A DNA stretch of 5,631 bases from Ferruginibacter sp. GTDB lineage: Bacteria > Bacteroidota > Bacteroidia > Chitinophagales > Chitinophagaceae. Shown here piece by piece: positions 1 through 5,631 of the stretch. The stretch spans positions 1 to 5,631 of the forward strand of contig JAURKN010000071.1 in the NCBI GenBank assembly GCA_030831725.1. Reading direction: 5' to 3'. The position numbers and the translations under genes were made by a program. The notes beneath the pieces were generated by a model. That model did no database searches and was not told the origin of the DNA. It saw nothing but the letters and a program-made list of their open reading frames with translations. The stretch's first letter is position 1. Every line of letters begins with the position of its first letter.

Positions 1-174
1 ACTTGAGGAAACATTTTTGGGATATTCCATTTTCGTTGCAGAAGTAAAAACGAATTCCCCAATCCCTGTTTTTTGGAAAGCCGGTTCGGGAATCAATACG
101 GATTGACCAGTGGCATCGATGGCAAAAGAAAAAAATAAAAGCAGCAATAACTTGATGAAATGAGAATCGTACAT
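1..174 (-). CDS. Secreted protein, N-terminal fragment; probable GH20 beta-N-acetylhexosaminidase (3' part outside window)
   Basis: The minus strand is open from an ATG at 174-172 to the left edge, giving 58 codons with no stop; the rest lies outside the window. Residues 1-23 form a typical Sec signal peptide: a short N-terminus with one Lys, a hydrophobic core (I-K-L-L-L-L-L-F-F-S-F-A) and a likely cleavage site near IDATG-QS. There is no lipobox cysteine. The mature start reads V-L-I-P-E-P-A-F-Q-K-T-G-I-G-E-F-V-F-T, resembling the opening strand of the GH20b domain of bacterial beta-N-acetylhexosaminidases (pattern IPxPxxxxxxxGxFxx). Such enzymes remove terminal GlcNAc or GalNAc from glycans or chitin oligomers, usually in the periplasm or at the surface. 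An in-frame stop lies upstream of this ATG with no other ATG between them. The gene starts 74 bases after pyk on the same strand. Being coding and secreted is well supported; the GH20 assignment rests on a short motif recognised by eye. Confidence 0.55.
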   Translation of the reverse strand, partial: MYDSHFIKLLLLLFFSFAIDATGQSVLIPEPAFQKTGIGEFVFTSATKMEYPKNVSSS

Positions 175-248
175 GTCGAAGTTTTGTTTCGAATGTACGA
201 TAAGTCTCAATATGCTGATTCAGTATTTCGAGTCGATCCTAAAGTAGA

Positions 249-1739
249 TCAATCCACTTTGGTGATTTTGATGATATTGGTCGGTAGATGCAACTTTACT
301 GGTGTGCTTCCTGTATTAACCACAACATCCCCGCTTTTTATGAATCCCCTGTGCTTTAGAATATCGATCTGATCGAAAATGATATCATCCAAACTCTCTT
401 CTTCAGCATAATAGAAAGCTCTTACGCCCCAGCTCAAACTGAGTTGACTGATCAGGGTTTTTTCCTTGCTGAATATGTAGACAGGAGATTTAGGACGATA
501 ACTGCTAAGCATAAATGCTGTGTAGCCGCTTTGTGTCATTCCGATTATGGCGTCTGAACGTGAATCATCAGCGAGTTTGCATGCCGAATAGCATATGGCA
601 TCGCTTAGAAAAGTAGGAGAGTGAGGTTGAGGGGTTAGAATATCGTCGCGGTTGTAATCATACACTGAATTTTCAACACCTAGGATGATTTTGCTCATGG
701 TTTCCACAACCAAAGTAGGATAAGAACCCATTGCTGTTTCTCCGCTCAGCATGACAGCATCCGCACCTTCGAGCACGGCATTGGCAACGTCGCTCACTTC
801 GCTTCTGTTGGGCTTTGTCCTGTCCATCATGCTCTCCATCATTTGTGTGGCTACAATAACAGGCTTGGCTCTGTGCATGCATTTTCTGATGATGTCTTTT
901 TGTATGACAGGAACTTGTTCAATCGGAACTTCTACACCCAAATCGCCTCTGGCTACCATGACGCCGTCACTTTCCAGAATGATTTCACGAAGATTTTTGA
1001 GCGCTTCAGGCATTTCGATTTTGGCAATCACTTTCACTTTACTATTCCTCTCTTTGATGATGGATTTTAGCTCGGTGATGTCAATGGCTTTTCTCACAAA
1101 TGAAAGAGCGACCCAATCCAATTGATTTGCTAATATGAATTCAAGATCTTCTCTGTCTTTTTCGGTCATTGCCGGTTGGGAAAGGGCGCTATCTGGCAGG
1201 TTTACTCCCTTTTTTGGCAAAAGTGTTCCTCCCAGGATTACTCGGACTTTCACTTCTTTATCATTCAAAATTTCTACTACAGTAATCTCCATTTTTCCAT
1301 CATCCAAAAAAATACGCTCGCCGGGTTTCACATCGGTGGTGAGGTTTTTGTAGGATACATAGATTTTCTCTTCTGTGCCGATTTGTTTTTCTGTGGTGAA
1401 TATGAATTCATGTCCGGGGCGGAGTTCTATTTTTCCATTTTCCAATTCTCCGACCCTCAATTTCGGGCCTTGCAAGTCACCGAGAATGGCAATGTTGAAA
1501 GGTTCTGTTTTATTGATTTGACGGATGTGGTCTATGATTTTCTTTTTGTCTTCATGTGCACCATGAGAAAAATTAAGCCTGAACACATTTACTCCTGCCT
1601 TTACCAGATTCAATAGTCCTTCGTAAGTATCGCAAGCCGGTCCTACCGTTGCGACGATTTTGGTCCGCTTACGGGAATGCACATACGAAGCTTTGTTGTC
1701 CATCTCCGTGTGGAGGTATTTTTCAATCGCTTTTCTCAT
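249..1739 (-). CDS. pyk: Pyruvate kinase, K+-independent type
   Basis: Cytosolic pyruvate kinase, making pyruvate and ATP from phosphoenolpyruvate and ADP at the last step of glycolysis. It has 496 residues, normal for the family, without the C-terminal PEP-utiliser-like extension seen in some Firmicutes. Visible motifs are TKIVATVGPA (26-35), substrate Arg54 with NFSHG (56-60), DLQGPKLR (88-95), catalytic Lys240 in VIAKIE, metal ligands Glu242 and Asp266 in ARGDLGVE, VATQM (297-301) and the SEVSDVANAVLEGADAVMLS segment (313-332). The beta-barrel B domain spans about 98-195 and the C-terminal regulatory domain about 375-496. Leu89, Gln90, Lys93 and Val96 match the potassium-independent class. 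The ATG at 1739 lies 15 bases after the pfkA stop, so the two are probably co-transcribed. Residues 1-24 extend beyond the usual family start; Met13 (base 1703) is an alternative start. The stop is TGA at 251-249. Confidence 0.97.
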   Translation of the reverse strand: MRKAIEKYLHTEMDNKASYVHSRKRTKIVATVGPACDTYEGLLNLVKAGVNVFRLNFSHGAHEDKKKIIDHIRQINKTEPFNIAILGDLQGPKLRVGELENGKIELRPGHEFIFTTEKQIGTEEKIYVSYKNLTTDVKPGERIFLDDGKMEITVVEILNDKEVKVRVILGGTLLPKKGVNLPDSALSQPAMTEKDREDLEFILANQLDWVALSFVRKAIDITELKSIIKERNSKVKVIAKIEMPEALKNLREIILESDGVMVARGDLGVEVPIEQVPVIQKDIIRKCMHRAKPVIVATQMMESMMDRTKPNRSEVSDVANAVLEGADAVMLSGETAMGSYPTLVVETMSKIILGVENSVYDYNRDDILTPQPHSPTFLSDAICYSACKLADDSRSDAIIGMTQSGYTAFMLSSYRPKSPVYIFSKEKTLISQLSLSWGVRAFYYAEEESLDDIIFDQIDILKHRGFIKSGDVVVNTGSTPVKLHLPTNIIKITKVD

Positions 1740-1754
1740 TGGTTTGGATTTTGA

Positions 1755-2738
1755 TTATGATGCAAGTATTTTGACGATGTTCATCCATTCTTCATTGATT
1801 TTCTGCTTTTTCTTCACCGCTTCATTCAATGGAGTATAGTTCATCTTGTTGTTCAATATTCCGACAAACACATTGTGTTTGCCTTCAATCAAACATTCCA
1901 CGGCGTGATAACCCATTCGGCTTGCGATCACGCGGTCCAAACAGCTTGGGGAACCGCCTCTTTGGATGTGACCGAGAATACAAACCCTGGTTTCCAGCTC
2001 AGGAAGGTTTTTATTGATGTAAGAAGATAGTTCGTTGGCGCCTCCGAAATCGTCACCTTCAGCAACGATGATCATATTCACTAGTTTTTTTCTTTTGGAT
2101 TTTTCATCCAGTGAACGCACAATCTCTTCTACGTTTGTTTTTCTTTCTGGGATAAGGATATTTTCCGCTCCTGTGGCGATTCCGCTGTGTAGAGCGATAT
2201 AGCCAGCATCTCTACCCATCACTTCAATGATGAAGAGTCTGTCATGTGCATCTGCGGTATCCCTGATTTTGTCGATGGCTTCAACGGCCGTGTTGACAGC
2301 GGTATCGAATCCTATGGTAAAGTCAGTGCCTGCTATGTCTTTGTCGATGGTACCGGGAAGACCGATACATGGAATGTCAAATTCATTGCTAAAAACCTGA
2401 GCCCCACGAAAACTCCCATCTCCTCCGATAATCACAAGCCCATCAATTCCATGTTTTTGAAGATTTGCGTAGGCGGCTTTTCTTCCTTCCGGAGTCATGA
2501 ACTCTTTGCACCTTGCCGTTTTCAAGATGGTTCCACCACGTTGTATTATATTTGCCACGCTGCGGCTTTCCATAGGCTCTATCTCACCTGCCAGCATGCC
2601 GGCATAGCCATGCGAAATACCAAAAACTTCCAATCCGTGATAAATTCCGGTACGAACTACGGCACGTATGGCAGCATTCATTCCCGGACTGTCACCACCA
2701 CTGGTAAGCACACCAATCTTGTTCACTTTTTTAGTCAT
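1755..2738 (-). CDS. pfkA: ATP-dependent 6-phosphofructokinase
   Basis: Cytosolic 6-phosphofructokinase, phosphorylating fructose 6-phosphate to fructose 1,6-bisphosphate with ATP. I choose the ATG at 2738, giving 327 residues beginning MTKKVNKIGVLTSGGDSPG, in line with the roughly 320 of E. coli PfkA. The frame could extend seven codons to a TTG at 2759, but that adds no conserved sequence. Visible motifs (327-residue numbering) are the phosphate loop GGDSPG (14-19), GGDGS (105-109) with Gly108 marking ATP rather than pyrophosphate use, GLPGTIDKD (126-134) with catalytic Asp132, Arg167, MGR (174-176), Glu227, Arg260 in HIQRGGSP and Arg269. Gly129 in PGTID also argues against a PPi enzyme, which has Lys there. 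Effector-site residues known from E. coli appear kept (Arg25, Arg29, Arg159, Glu192), so allosteric control is plausible. The unusual point is Lys133 where the usual motif has Asn (TIDND). The gene lies 123 bases after argS and 15 before pyk. Confidence 0.96.
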   Translation of the reverse strand: MTKKVNKIGVLTSGGDSPGMNAAIRAVVRTGIYHGLEVFGISHGYAGMLAGEIEPMESRSVANIIQRGGTILKTARCKEFMTPEGRKAAYANLQKHGIDGLVIIGGDGSFRGAQVFSNEFDIPCIGLPGTIDKDIAGTDFTIGFDTAVNTAVEAIDKIRDTADAHDRLFIIEVMGRDAGYIALHSGIATGAENILIPERKTNVEEIVRSLDEKSKRKKLVNMIIVAEGDDFGGANELSSYINKNLPELETRVCILGHIQRGGSPSCLDRVIASRMGYHAVECLIEGKHNVFVGILNNKMNYTPLNEAVKKKQKINEEWMNIVKILAS

Positions 2739-2772
2739 CTCTTTTATATTGATGTTCAATAATTTCTATCTG

Positions 2773-2780
2773 CAAATGTA
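2773..2780 (-). promoter_or_regulatory. Putative -7 element for pfkA-pyk
   Basis: On the minus strand these bases read TACATTTG, an exact TAnnTTTG match inside the argS-pfkA gap. Transcription would begin near 2766-2769, giving a leader of about 30 bases before the ATG at 2738. No clear TTG box is seen at the expected distance. If used, it gives the glycolytic pair a promoter separate from argS. Confidence 0.42.
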
Positions 2781-2821
2781 AATCAACTAAATGAATATCC
2801 CTTAATGCTGATTTTTTATTA

Positions 2822-2842
2822 ACAAAAAGGCGATTTTTTTGT
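2822..2842. repeat. Small A/T inverted repeat in the argS-pfkA gap
   Basis: ACAAAAA at 2822-2828 pairs with TTTTTGT at 2836-2842 around a seven-base loop, about 20 bases past the argS stop. The stem has a single G-C pair and no uridine run follows it directly in the minus direction, so it is a poor intrinsic terminator. It could slow polymerase or mark the argS mRNA end, but may be chance in an A/T-rich gap. Confidence 0.2.
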
Positions 2843-2861
2843 GGATTATTTAAAAGGAAAA

Positions 2862-4640
2862 TTACATCCTTTCAGGAACCCTGATGCCTAAAAGTTGCAT
2901 GCCACTTTGAATCACATTGGCAATCATGCCAATCAGTGCCAAGCGAAGCTGTTTTTTCTCTTCATTCTCGGCATTTGAGATGGAGTGTTCTGCGTAGAAT
3001 GCGTTGAACGATTTCGCAAGTTGAAAAAGGAAATTTGCCAAAACGGAGGGGTCAAGCGCATTTCCTGCAGTTGATAATATTTGTGGGTATTGTTCCAGTT
3101 CAAACAAAAGTTTCTTTTCCAAAGGAAGCAGGGGAGAAGAGAAAGAACTTGGTGTTGAAATAGGTTCTTCCTTACGTAAAATACTTTTGATCCTTGCGTA
3201 TGAATATTGTATGAAAGGACCTGTAAAGCCGTGAAAGTCGATGGATTCCTCTGGATTGAAGATCATTTTCTTTTTAGGATCCACGCGCAACAAATAAAAC
3301 TTCATGGCACCTAACCCGATAGTGCTGTAGAGCTGGTTCAATTCTTCTGGATTAAAGTCTTTCACTTTGCCAAGAGATTCTGTGTGTTGTTTTGCCGTGT
3401 TTCTCATTTCATCTACCAAATCATCGGCATCCACTACAGTTCCTTCTCTGCTTTTCATTTTGCCTGAAGGCAGTTCCACCATCCCATAACTCAGATGGTG
3501 TATGTCATTGCCATAGGGTAGTCCCAATTTTTGAGCGATGAGTTGCAGCACTTTCATGTGATAATTTTGTTCGTCGCCTATCACATAGATGCTTTTGTCG
3601 ATCTTATACTCTTCATACTTCTGCATGGCAAGACCGATGTCTTGTGTGATGTATACGGAAGTACCATCTTTTCTCAACAATAGTTTTTCATCCAAGCCAT
3701 CAGGTTGAAGATCAATCCAAACACTGCCGTCATCTTTTTTGTAGAAGATTCCTTTTTCAAGACCTTTCTGTACGGTATCCTTGCCCAGGAGGTAGGTATT
3801 GCTTTCGTAATAGATTTTGTCGAAATCGCTGCCGATCGAAGCGTAGGTAACATCGAAACCCTTATAAACCCATGCGTTCATTTTTTTCCAGAGGTCCATC
3901 ACTTCCGGCTTTCCGGCTTCCCAATCCACAAGCATTTGTTGGGTTAGCTTCATGATTGGCGCATTTTTTTCCGCCTCCGCCTCCGAAAGTCCTGCGGCAA
4001 TGCCTTCCGCAATTTCTTTCTTGTATGCATCATTGAACTTTACATAGTAATCACCCACGAAATGATCCCCTTTGGTGTTTGTGCTTTCGGGAGTTGCTCC
4101 GTTGGCAAACAGCTGCCATGCGACCATGCTTTTGCAAATGTGAATGCCACGGTCGTTGACAATACAACTTTTATATACCTCGTAGCCGTTGGCTTTCAGG
4201 ATTTCGGCAACACTCCATCCCAGAAAGTTGTTTCGGAGGTGACCGAGGTGAAGGGGTTTGTTGGTGTTGGGTGATGAATATTCCACCATCACTTTTTTGC
4301 CGTTCATGGGATGTTTGCCGAAACACACATCGTTGTTGAATCGGAGCAGGATGCTTTTGTAATATTCGTCGGATATGGTCAGATTCAGGAAACCTTTGAT
4401 GATATTGAATCCGGTGAAAAGTTCAGGATGTTTTTCAATCAATGTTTGCCCCAGCTCCTGTCCAATCGCATCGGGAGATTTTTTAAGTCTTTTTACCAAA
4501 GCGAACAAGACGATGGTATAATTTCCTTCGAATTCGGGTTTGGTTTCATTGATTTGAAAATCAGAAACGGTAAAAGACTCTTGGTAGAGATTTTCTAATG
4601 TTTCAGCAGCTATCTGCTGGATTTGTAAGGACAGATTCAT
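2862..4640 (-). CDS. argS: Arginyl-tRNA synthetase (class I)
   Basis: Cytosolic arginine-tRNA ligase, charging tRNA-Arg with arginine using ATP. It has 592 residues, full length for the family. The ArgRS N-terminal (Add1-like) domain, which contacts the tRNA D-loop, covers about 1-100. The Rossmann catalytic core follows, with SSPNTNKPLHLGH (122-134) carrying the HIGH signature as HLGH. The KMSKS-equivalent loop is GKMKSREGTVV (393-403), a degenerate form common in ArgRS. The DALR anticodon-binding domain begins near GPFIQYSYARI (474-484) and runs to the end, closing with LLGIRVPERM, the usual ArgRS terminus. The start is ATG at 4640; the stop is TAA at 2864-2862. A TAnnTTTG element lies just upstream of the ATG, implying an almost leaderless message. 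The gene is divergent from the transporter at 4710 and has no obvious functional tie to pfkA downstream. Confidence 0.98.
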   Translation of the reverse strand: MNLSLQIQQIAAETLENLYQESFTVSDFQINETKPEFEGNYTIVLFALVKRLKKSPDAIGQELGQTLIEKHPELFTGFNIIKGFLNLTISDEYYKSILLRFNNDVCFGKHPMNGKKVMVEYSSPNTNKPLHLGHLRNNFLGWSVAEILKANGYEVYKSCIVNDRGIHICKSMVAWQLFANGATPESTNTKGDHFVGDYYVKFNDAYKKEIAEGIAAGLSEAEAEKNAPIMKLTQQMLVDWEAGKPEVMDLWKKMNAWVYKGFDVTYASIGSDFDKIYYESNTYLLGKDTVQKGLEKGIFYKKDDGSVWIDLQPDGLDEKLLLRKDGTSVYITQDIGLAMQKYEEYKIDKSIYVIGDEQNYHMKVLQLIAQKLGLPYGNDIHHLSYGMVELPSGKMKSREGTVVDADDLVDEMRNTAKQHTESLGKVKDFNPEELNQLYSTIGLGAMKFYLLRVDPKKKMIFNPEESIDFHGFTGPFIQYSYARIKSILRKEEPISTPSSFSSPLLPLEKKLLFELEQYPQILSTAGNALDPSVLANFLFQLAKSFNAFYAEHSISNAENEEKKQLRLALIGMIANVIQSGMQLLGIRVPERM

Positions 4641-4644
4641 GGTT

Positions 4645-4652
4645 CAAAAATA
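4645..4652 (-). promoter_or_regulatory. Putative -7 element for argS
   Basis: On the minus strand these bases read TATTTTTG, an exact TAnnTTTG match ending four bases before the argS ATG. No TTG is found at the usual 17-23 base spacing; the nearest (complement of 4665-4667) is only 12 bases upstream, so the -33 box is weak or absent. The message would be almost leaderless. The region is A/T-rich, so a chance match is possible. Confidence 0.4.
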
Positions 4653-4674
4653 ACATGAATATTTCAAAACGACA

Positions 4675-4702
4675 TTGCGGATATGAAGTGGCGTTACCTT
4701 TG
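4675..4702 (+). promoter_or_regulatory. Bacteroidota-type promoter for the EamA gene
   Basis: TTG at 4675-4677 is followed, 17 bases later, by TACCTTTG at 4695-4702. This agrees with the Bacteroidota sigma-ABfr consensus of a -33 TTG and a -7 TAnnTTTG, at a spacing close to the usual range. Transcription would start roughly at 4706-4710, at or just before the preferred ATG, so the message would be leaderless or nearly so. Inferred from motif match only. Confidence 0.5.
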
Positions 4703-4709
4703 TGTTCAG

Positions 4710-5582
4710 ATGAAGAAGGCCATTTTGTTTTTACATACGGCGGTATTGCTTGCCGGATTCACTCCGATTTTTGGCAAGGCGATCCAATTGAACGAAGGGA
4801 TGCTCGTATGGTTCAGGCTGTTTTTTTCTGCAATCATTGCCGGAGTTCTGTTTGGAAGTATGGGGCAATTGAGAAAGTTGCCTATGAAAACCATTCTGAA
4901 AATTTCCGGTGTAGGACTTATTCTCTCGTTGCATTGGGTACTTTTTTACGGAAGTGTCAAATATGCAAACGCTTCCGTCGCTGTTGTATGTATTTCTGCT
5001 GCCGGCTTCTTTTCCGCCCTCATAGAACCGTTTCTGCTCCGAAAAAAAATGAAGGCAGTCGAAGTATTGCTTGGGCTGATAGCTTTAGCTGGAGTCTACA
5101 TCATTTTCGATTTTCATCCTCAGTTTCAAAAAGGAGTGATATTCGGTATTCTGGCAGCCTTAGGCTCTGCTATTTTTCCCATTTTCAACAAACAACTGCT
5201 GGAAGAAGTTAGCGTGTATGAACTGAGTTTTTATGAGTTTCTGATGGGAGGGTTGTCGTTGAGTTTGATTCTGCCTTTTTATCTATCCATATTTCCGGAT
5301 GGTGAAATGATTCCAAGTGTATCAGACCTTATTTTATTGGCATTATTATCTCTTTTTTGTACGGTTCTGGCTTTTCTGCTCCAGCTTGAAGCGTTAAAAA
5401 AGATATCGGCATTCACGGTTAATCTATCCTATAATCTGGAACCCGTTTATGGTGTTTTGCTGGCATTTTTCATGTATAAGGAACATGAAATGCTGAACCG
5501 TCATTTTTATGCAGGAATCGGATTGATTATGCTGGCCATTGTGTTGCAAACGATTCGAACTTTGAAAAAGGGGCGTTATTGA
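4710..5582 (+). CDS. EamA/DMT-superfamily inner-membrane transporter, substrate unknown
   Basis: A hydrophobic 290-residue protein with about ten predicted membrane helices (near 3-21, 31-48, 62-81, 89-108, 117-133, 143-160, 169-192, 205-226, 233-255 and 265-281). This is the layout of the drug/metabolite transporter superfamily with two EamA repeats. The segment NLSYNLEPVYGVLLAFFMYK (238-257) matches the conserved second-repeat motif (NLEPVxxxLLAxxxxxE). Such proteins export or import small metabolites such as amino acids or nucleotides; nothing here identifies the substrate. I prefer the ATG at 4710 (MKKAILFLH) because helix 1 then starts at once, as usual, and because a TAnnTTTG promoter match at 4695-4702 overlaps the nine extra codons that an ATG at 4683 would add. 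The stop is TGA at 5580-5582. It is divergent from argS. Confidence 0.9.
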   Translation: MKKAILFLHTAVLLAGFTPIFGKAIQLNEGMLVWFRLFFSAIIAGVLFGSMGQLRKLPMKTILKISGVGLILSLHWVLFYGSVKYANASVAVVCISAAGFFSALIEPFLLRKKMKAVEVLLGLIALAGVYIIFDFHPQFQKGVIFGILAALGSAIFPIFNKQLLEEVSVYELSFYEFLMGGLSLSLILPFYLSIFPDGEMIPSVSDLILLALLSLFCTVLAFLLQLEALKKISAFTVNLSYNLEPVYGVLLAFFMYKEHEMLNRHFYAGIGLIMLAIVLQTIRTLKKGRY

Positions 5583-5631
5583 CTGAACTGGATACTGAAC
5601 TCCAGCTTGGCAAAATTTGAAAACATAGCGC
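5576..5631 (-). CDS. Possible 3' end of a convergent gene (hypothetical)
   Basis: Reading the minus strand in from the right edge, one frame stays open for 17 codons and ends with TAA at 5578-5576. It encodes A-M-F-S-N-F-A-K-L-E-F-S-I-Q-F-S-Q. The alternating polar and hydrophobic residues with aromatics resemble a terminal beta strand, as in some outer-membrane barrels, but the stretch is far too short to name. It would overlap the end of the EamA gene by seven bases in a tail-to-tail arrangement. Other frames here are also open over this short length, so this is only a possibility. Confidence 0.25.
   Translation of the reverse strand, partial: AMFSNFAKLEFSIQFSQ

Noticed and set aside
190..197. 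TACATTCG on the minus strand as a promoter for the secreted protein gene
   Set aside because: It has one mismatch to TAnnTTTG and no properly spaced TTG box, so it is too weak to call; read-through from pyk is equally likely.
751..1125. A 124-codon plus-strand open frame opposite pyk
   Set aside because: Its hydrophobic look comes from the antisense of conserved pyruvate kinase codons; no independent start signal or family match is visible.
2244..2762. A 172-codon plus-strand open frame opposite the start of pfkA
   Set aside because: It is fully antisense to a conserved gene and its translation shows no recognisable domain; long antisense frames are expected opposite coding sequence with this codon use.
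2760..2861. A possible small RNA or riboswitch in the argS-pfkA gap
   Set aside because: The gap is about 100 A/T-rich bases with only a weak A/T hairpin; no conserved riboswitch core or stable GC-rich structure is visible.
4598..5212. A 204-codon plus-strand open frame overlapping the argS start and the EamA gene
   Set aside because: It is out of frame with the EamA gene, rich in Cys, Arg and Ser without domain features, and runs across both a promoter region and a well-supported transporter gene.
5588..5605. Inverted repeat CTGGA/TCCAG after the EamA stop as a terminator
   Set aside because: The stem is only five base pairs with an eight-base loop and no following T-run.
1..5631. Mobile element, CRISPR array, defence system or other undescribed system
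   Set aside because: All sizeable open frames on the coding strands are accounted for by housekeeping genes or a common transporter; there are no repeat arrays, transposase motifs, tRNA genes or unexplained gaps over 300 bases.

Overview
This 5.6 kb stretch is ordinary chromosomal sequence, most likely from a member of the Bacteroidota. The clues are moderate GC, A-rich upstream regions with no convincing Shine-Dalgarno sites, and matches to the Bacteroidota promoter element TAnnTTTG in the two spacers where a promoter would be expected. The protein sequences also have a Bacteroidota character. Genus cannot be judged from the sequence alone.

Four genes read leftward (minus strand), in transcription order: argS (arginyl-tRNA synthetase, 4640-2862), pfkA (ATP-dependent 6-phosphofructokinase, 2738-1755), pyk (pyruvate kinase, 1739-249) and the first 58 codons of a secreted protein that looks like a GH20 beta-N-acetylhexosaminidase (174 to beyond base 1). 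Reading rightward from the argS upstream region is a ten-helix EamA/DMT-family transporter (4710-5582). At the right edge, a short open minus-strand frame (5631-5576) may be the tail of a convergent gene.

pfkA and pyk are 15 bases apart and very probably co-transcribed. They encode two classically regulated, effectively irreversible steps of glycolysis: fructose-6-phosphate to fructose-1,6-bisphosphate, and phosphoenolpyruvate to pyruvate. A promoter-like element in the argS-pfkA gap suggests the pair has its own promoter. If the truncated gene is a hexosaminidase, it would release amino sugars that enter glycolysis above PfkA, but that link is inferred only from adjacency.

I found no RNA gene, CRISPR array, insertion sequence, phage gene or defence system, and no undescribed system. 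The points worth a second look are: the K+-independent residue signature in pyruvate kinase; a lysine in the catalytic TIDND motif of PfkA; an ATG start for PfkA in preference to an upstream TTG; and closely spaced divergent promoter-like elements that would give nearly leaderless argS and eamA transcripts.
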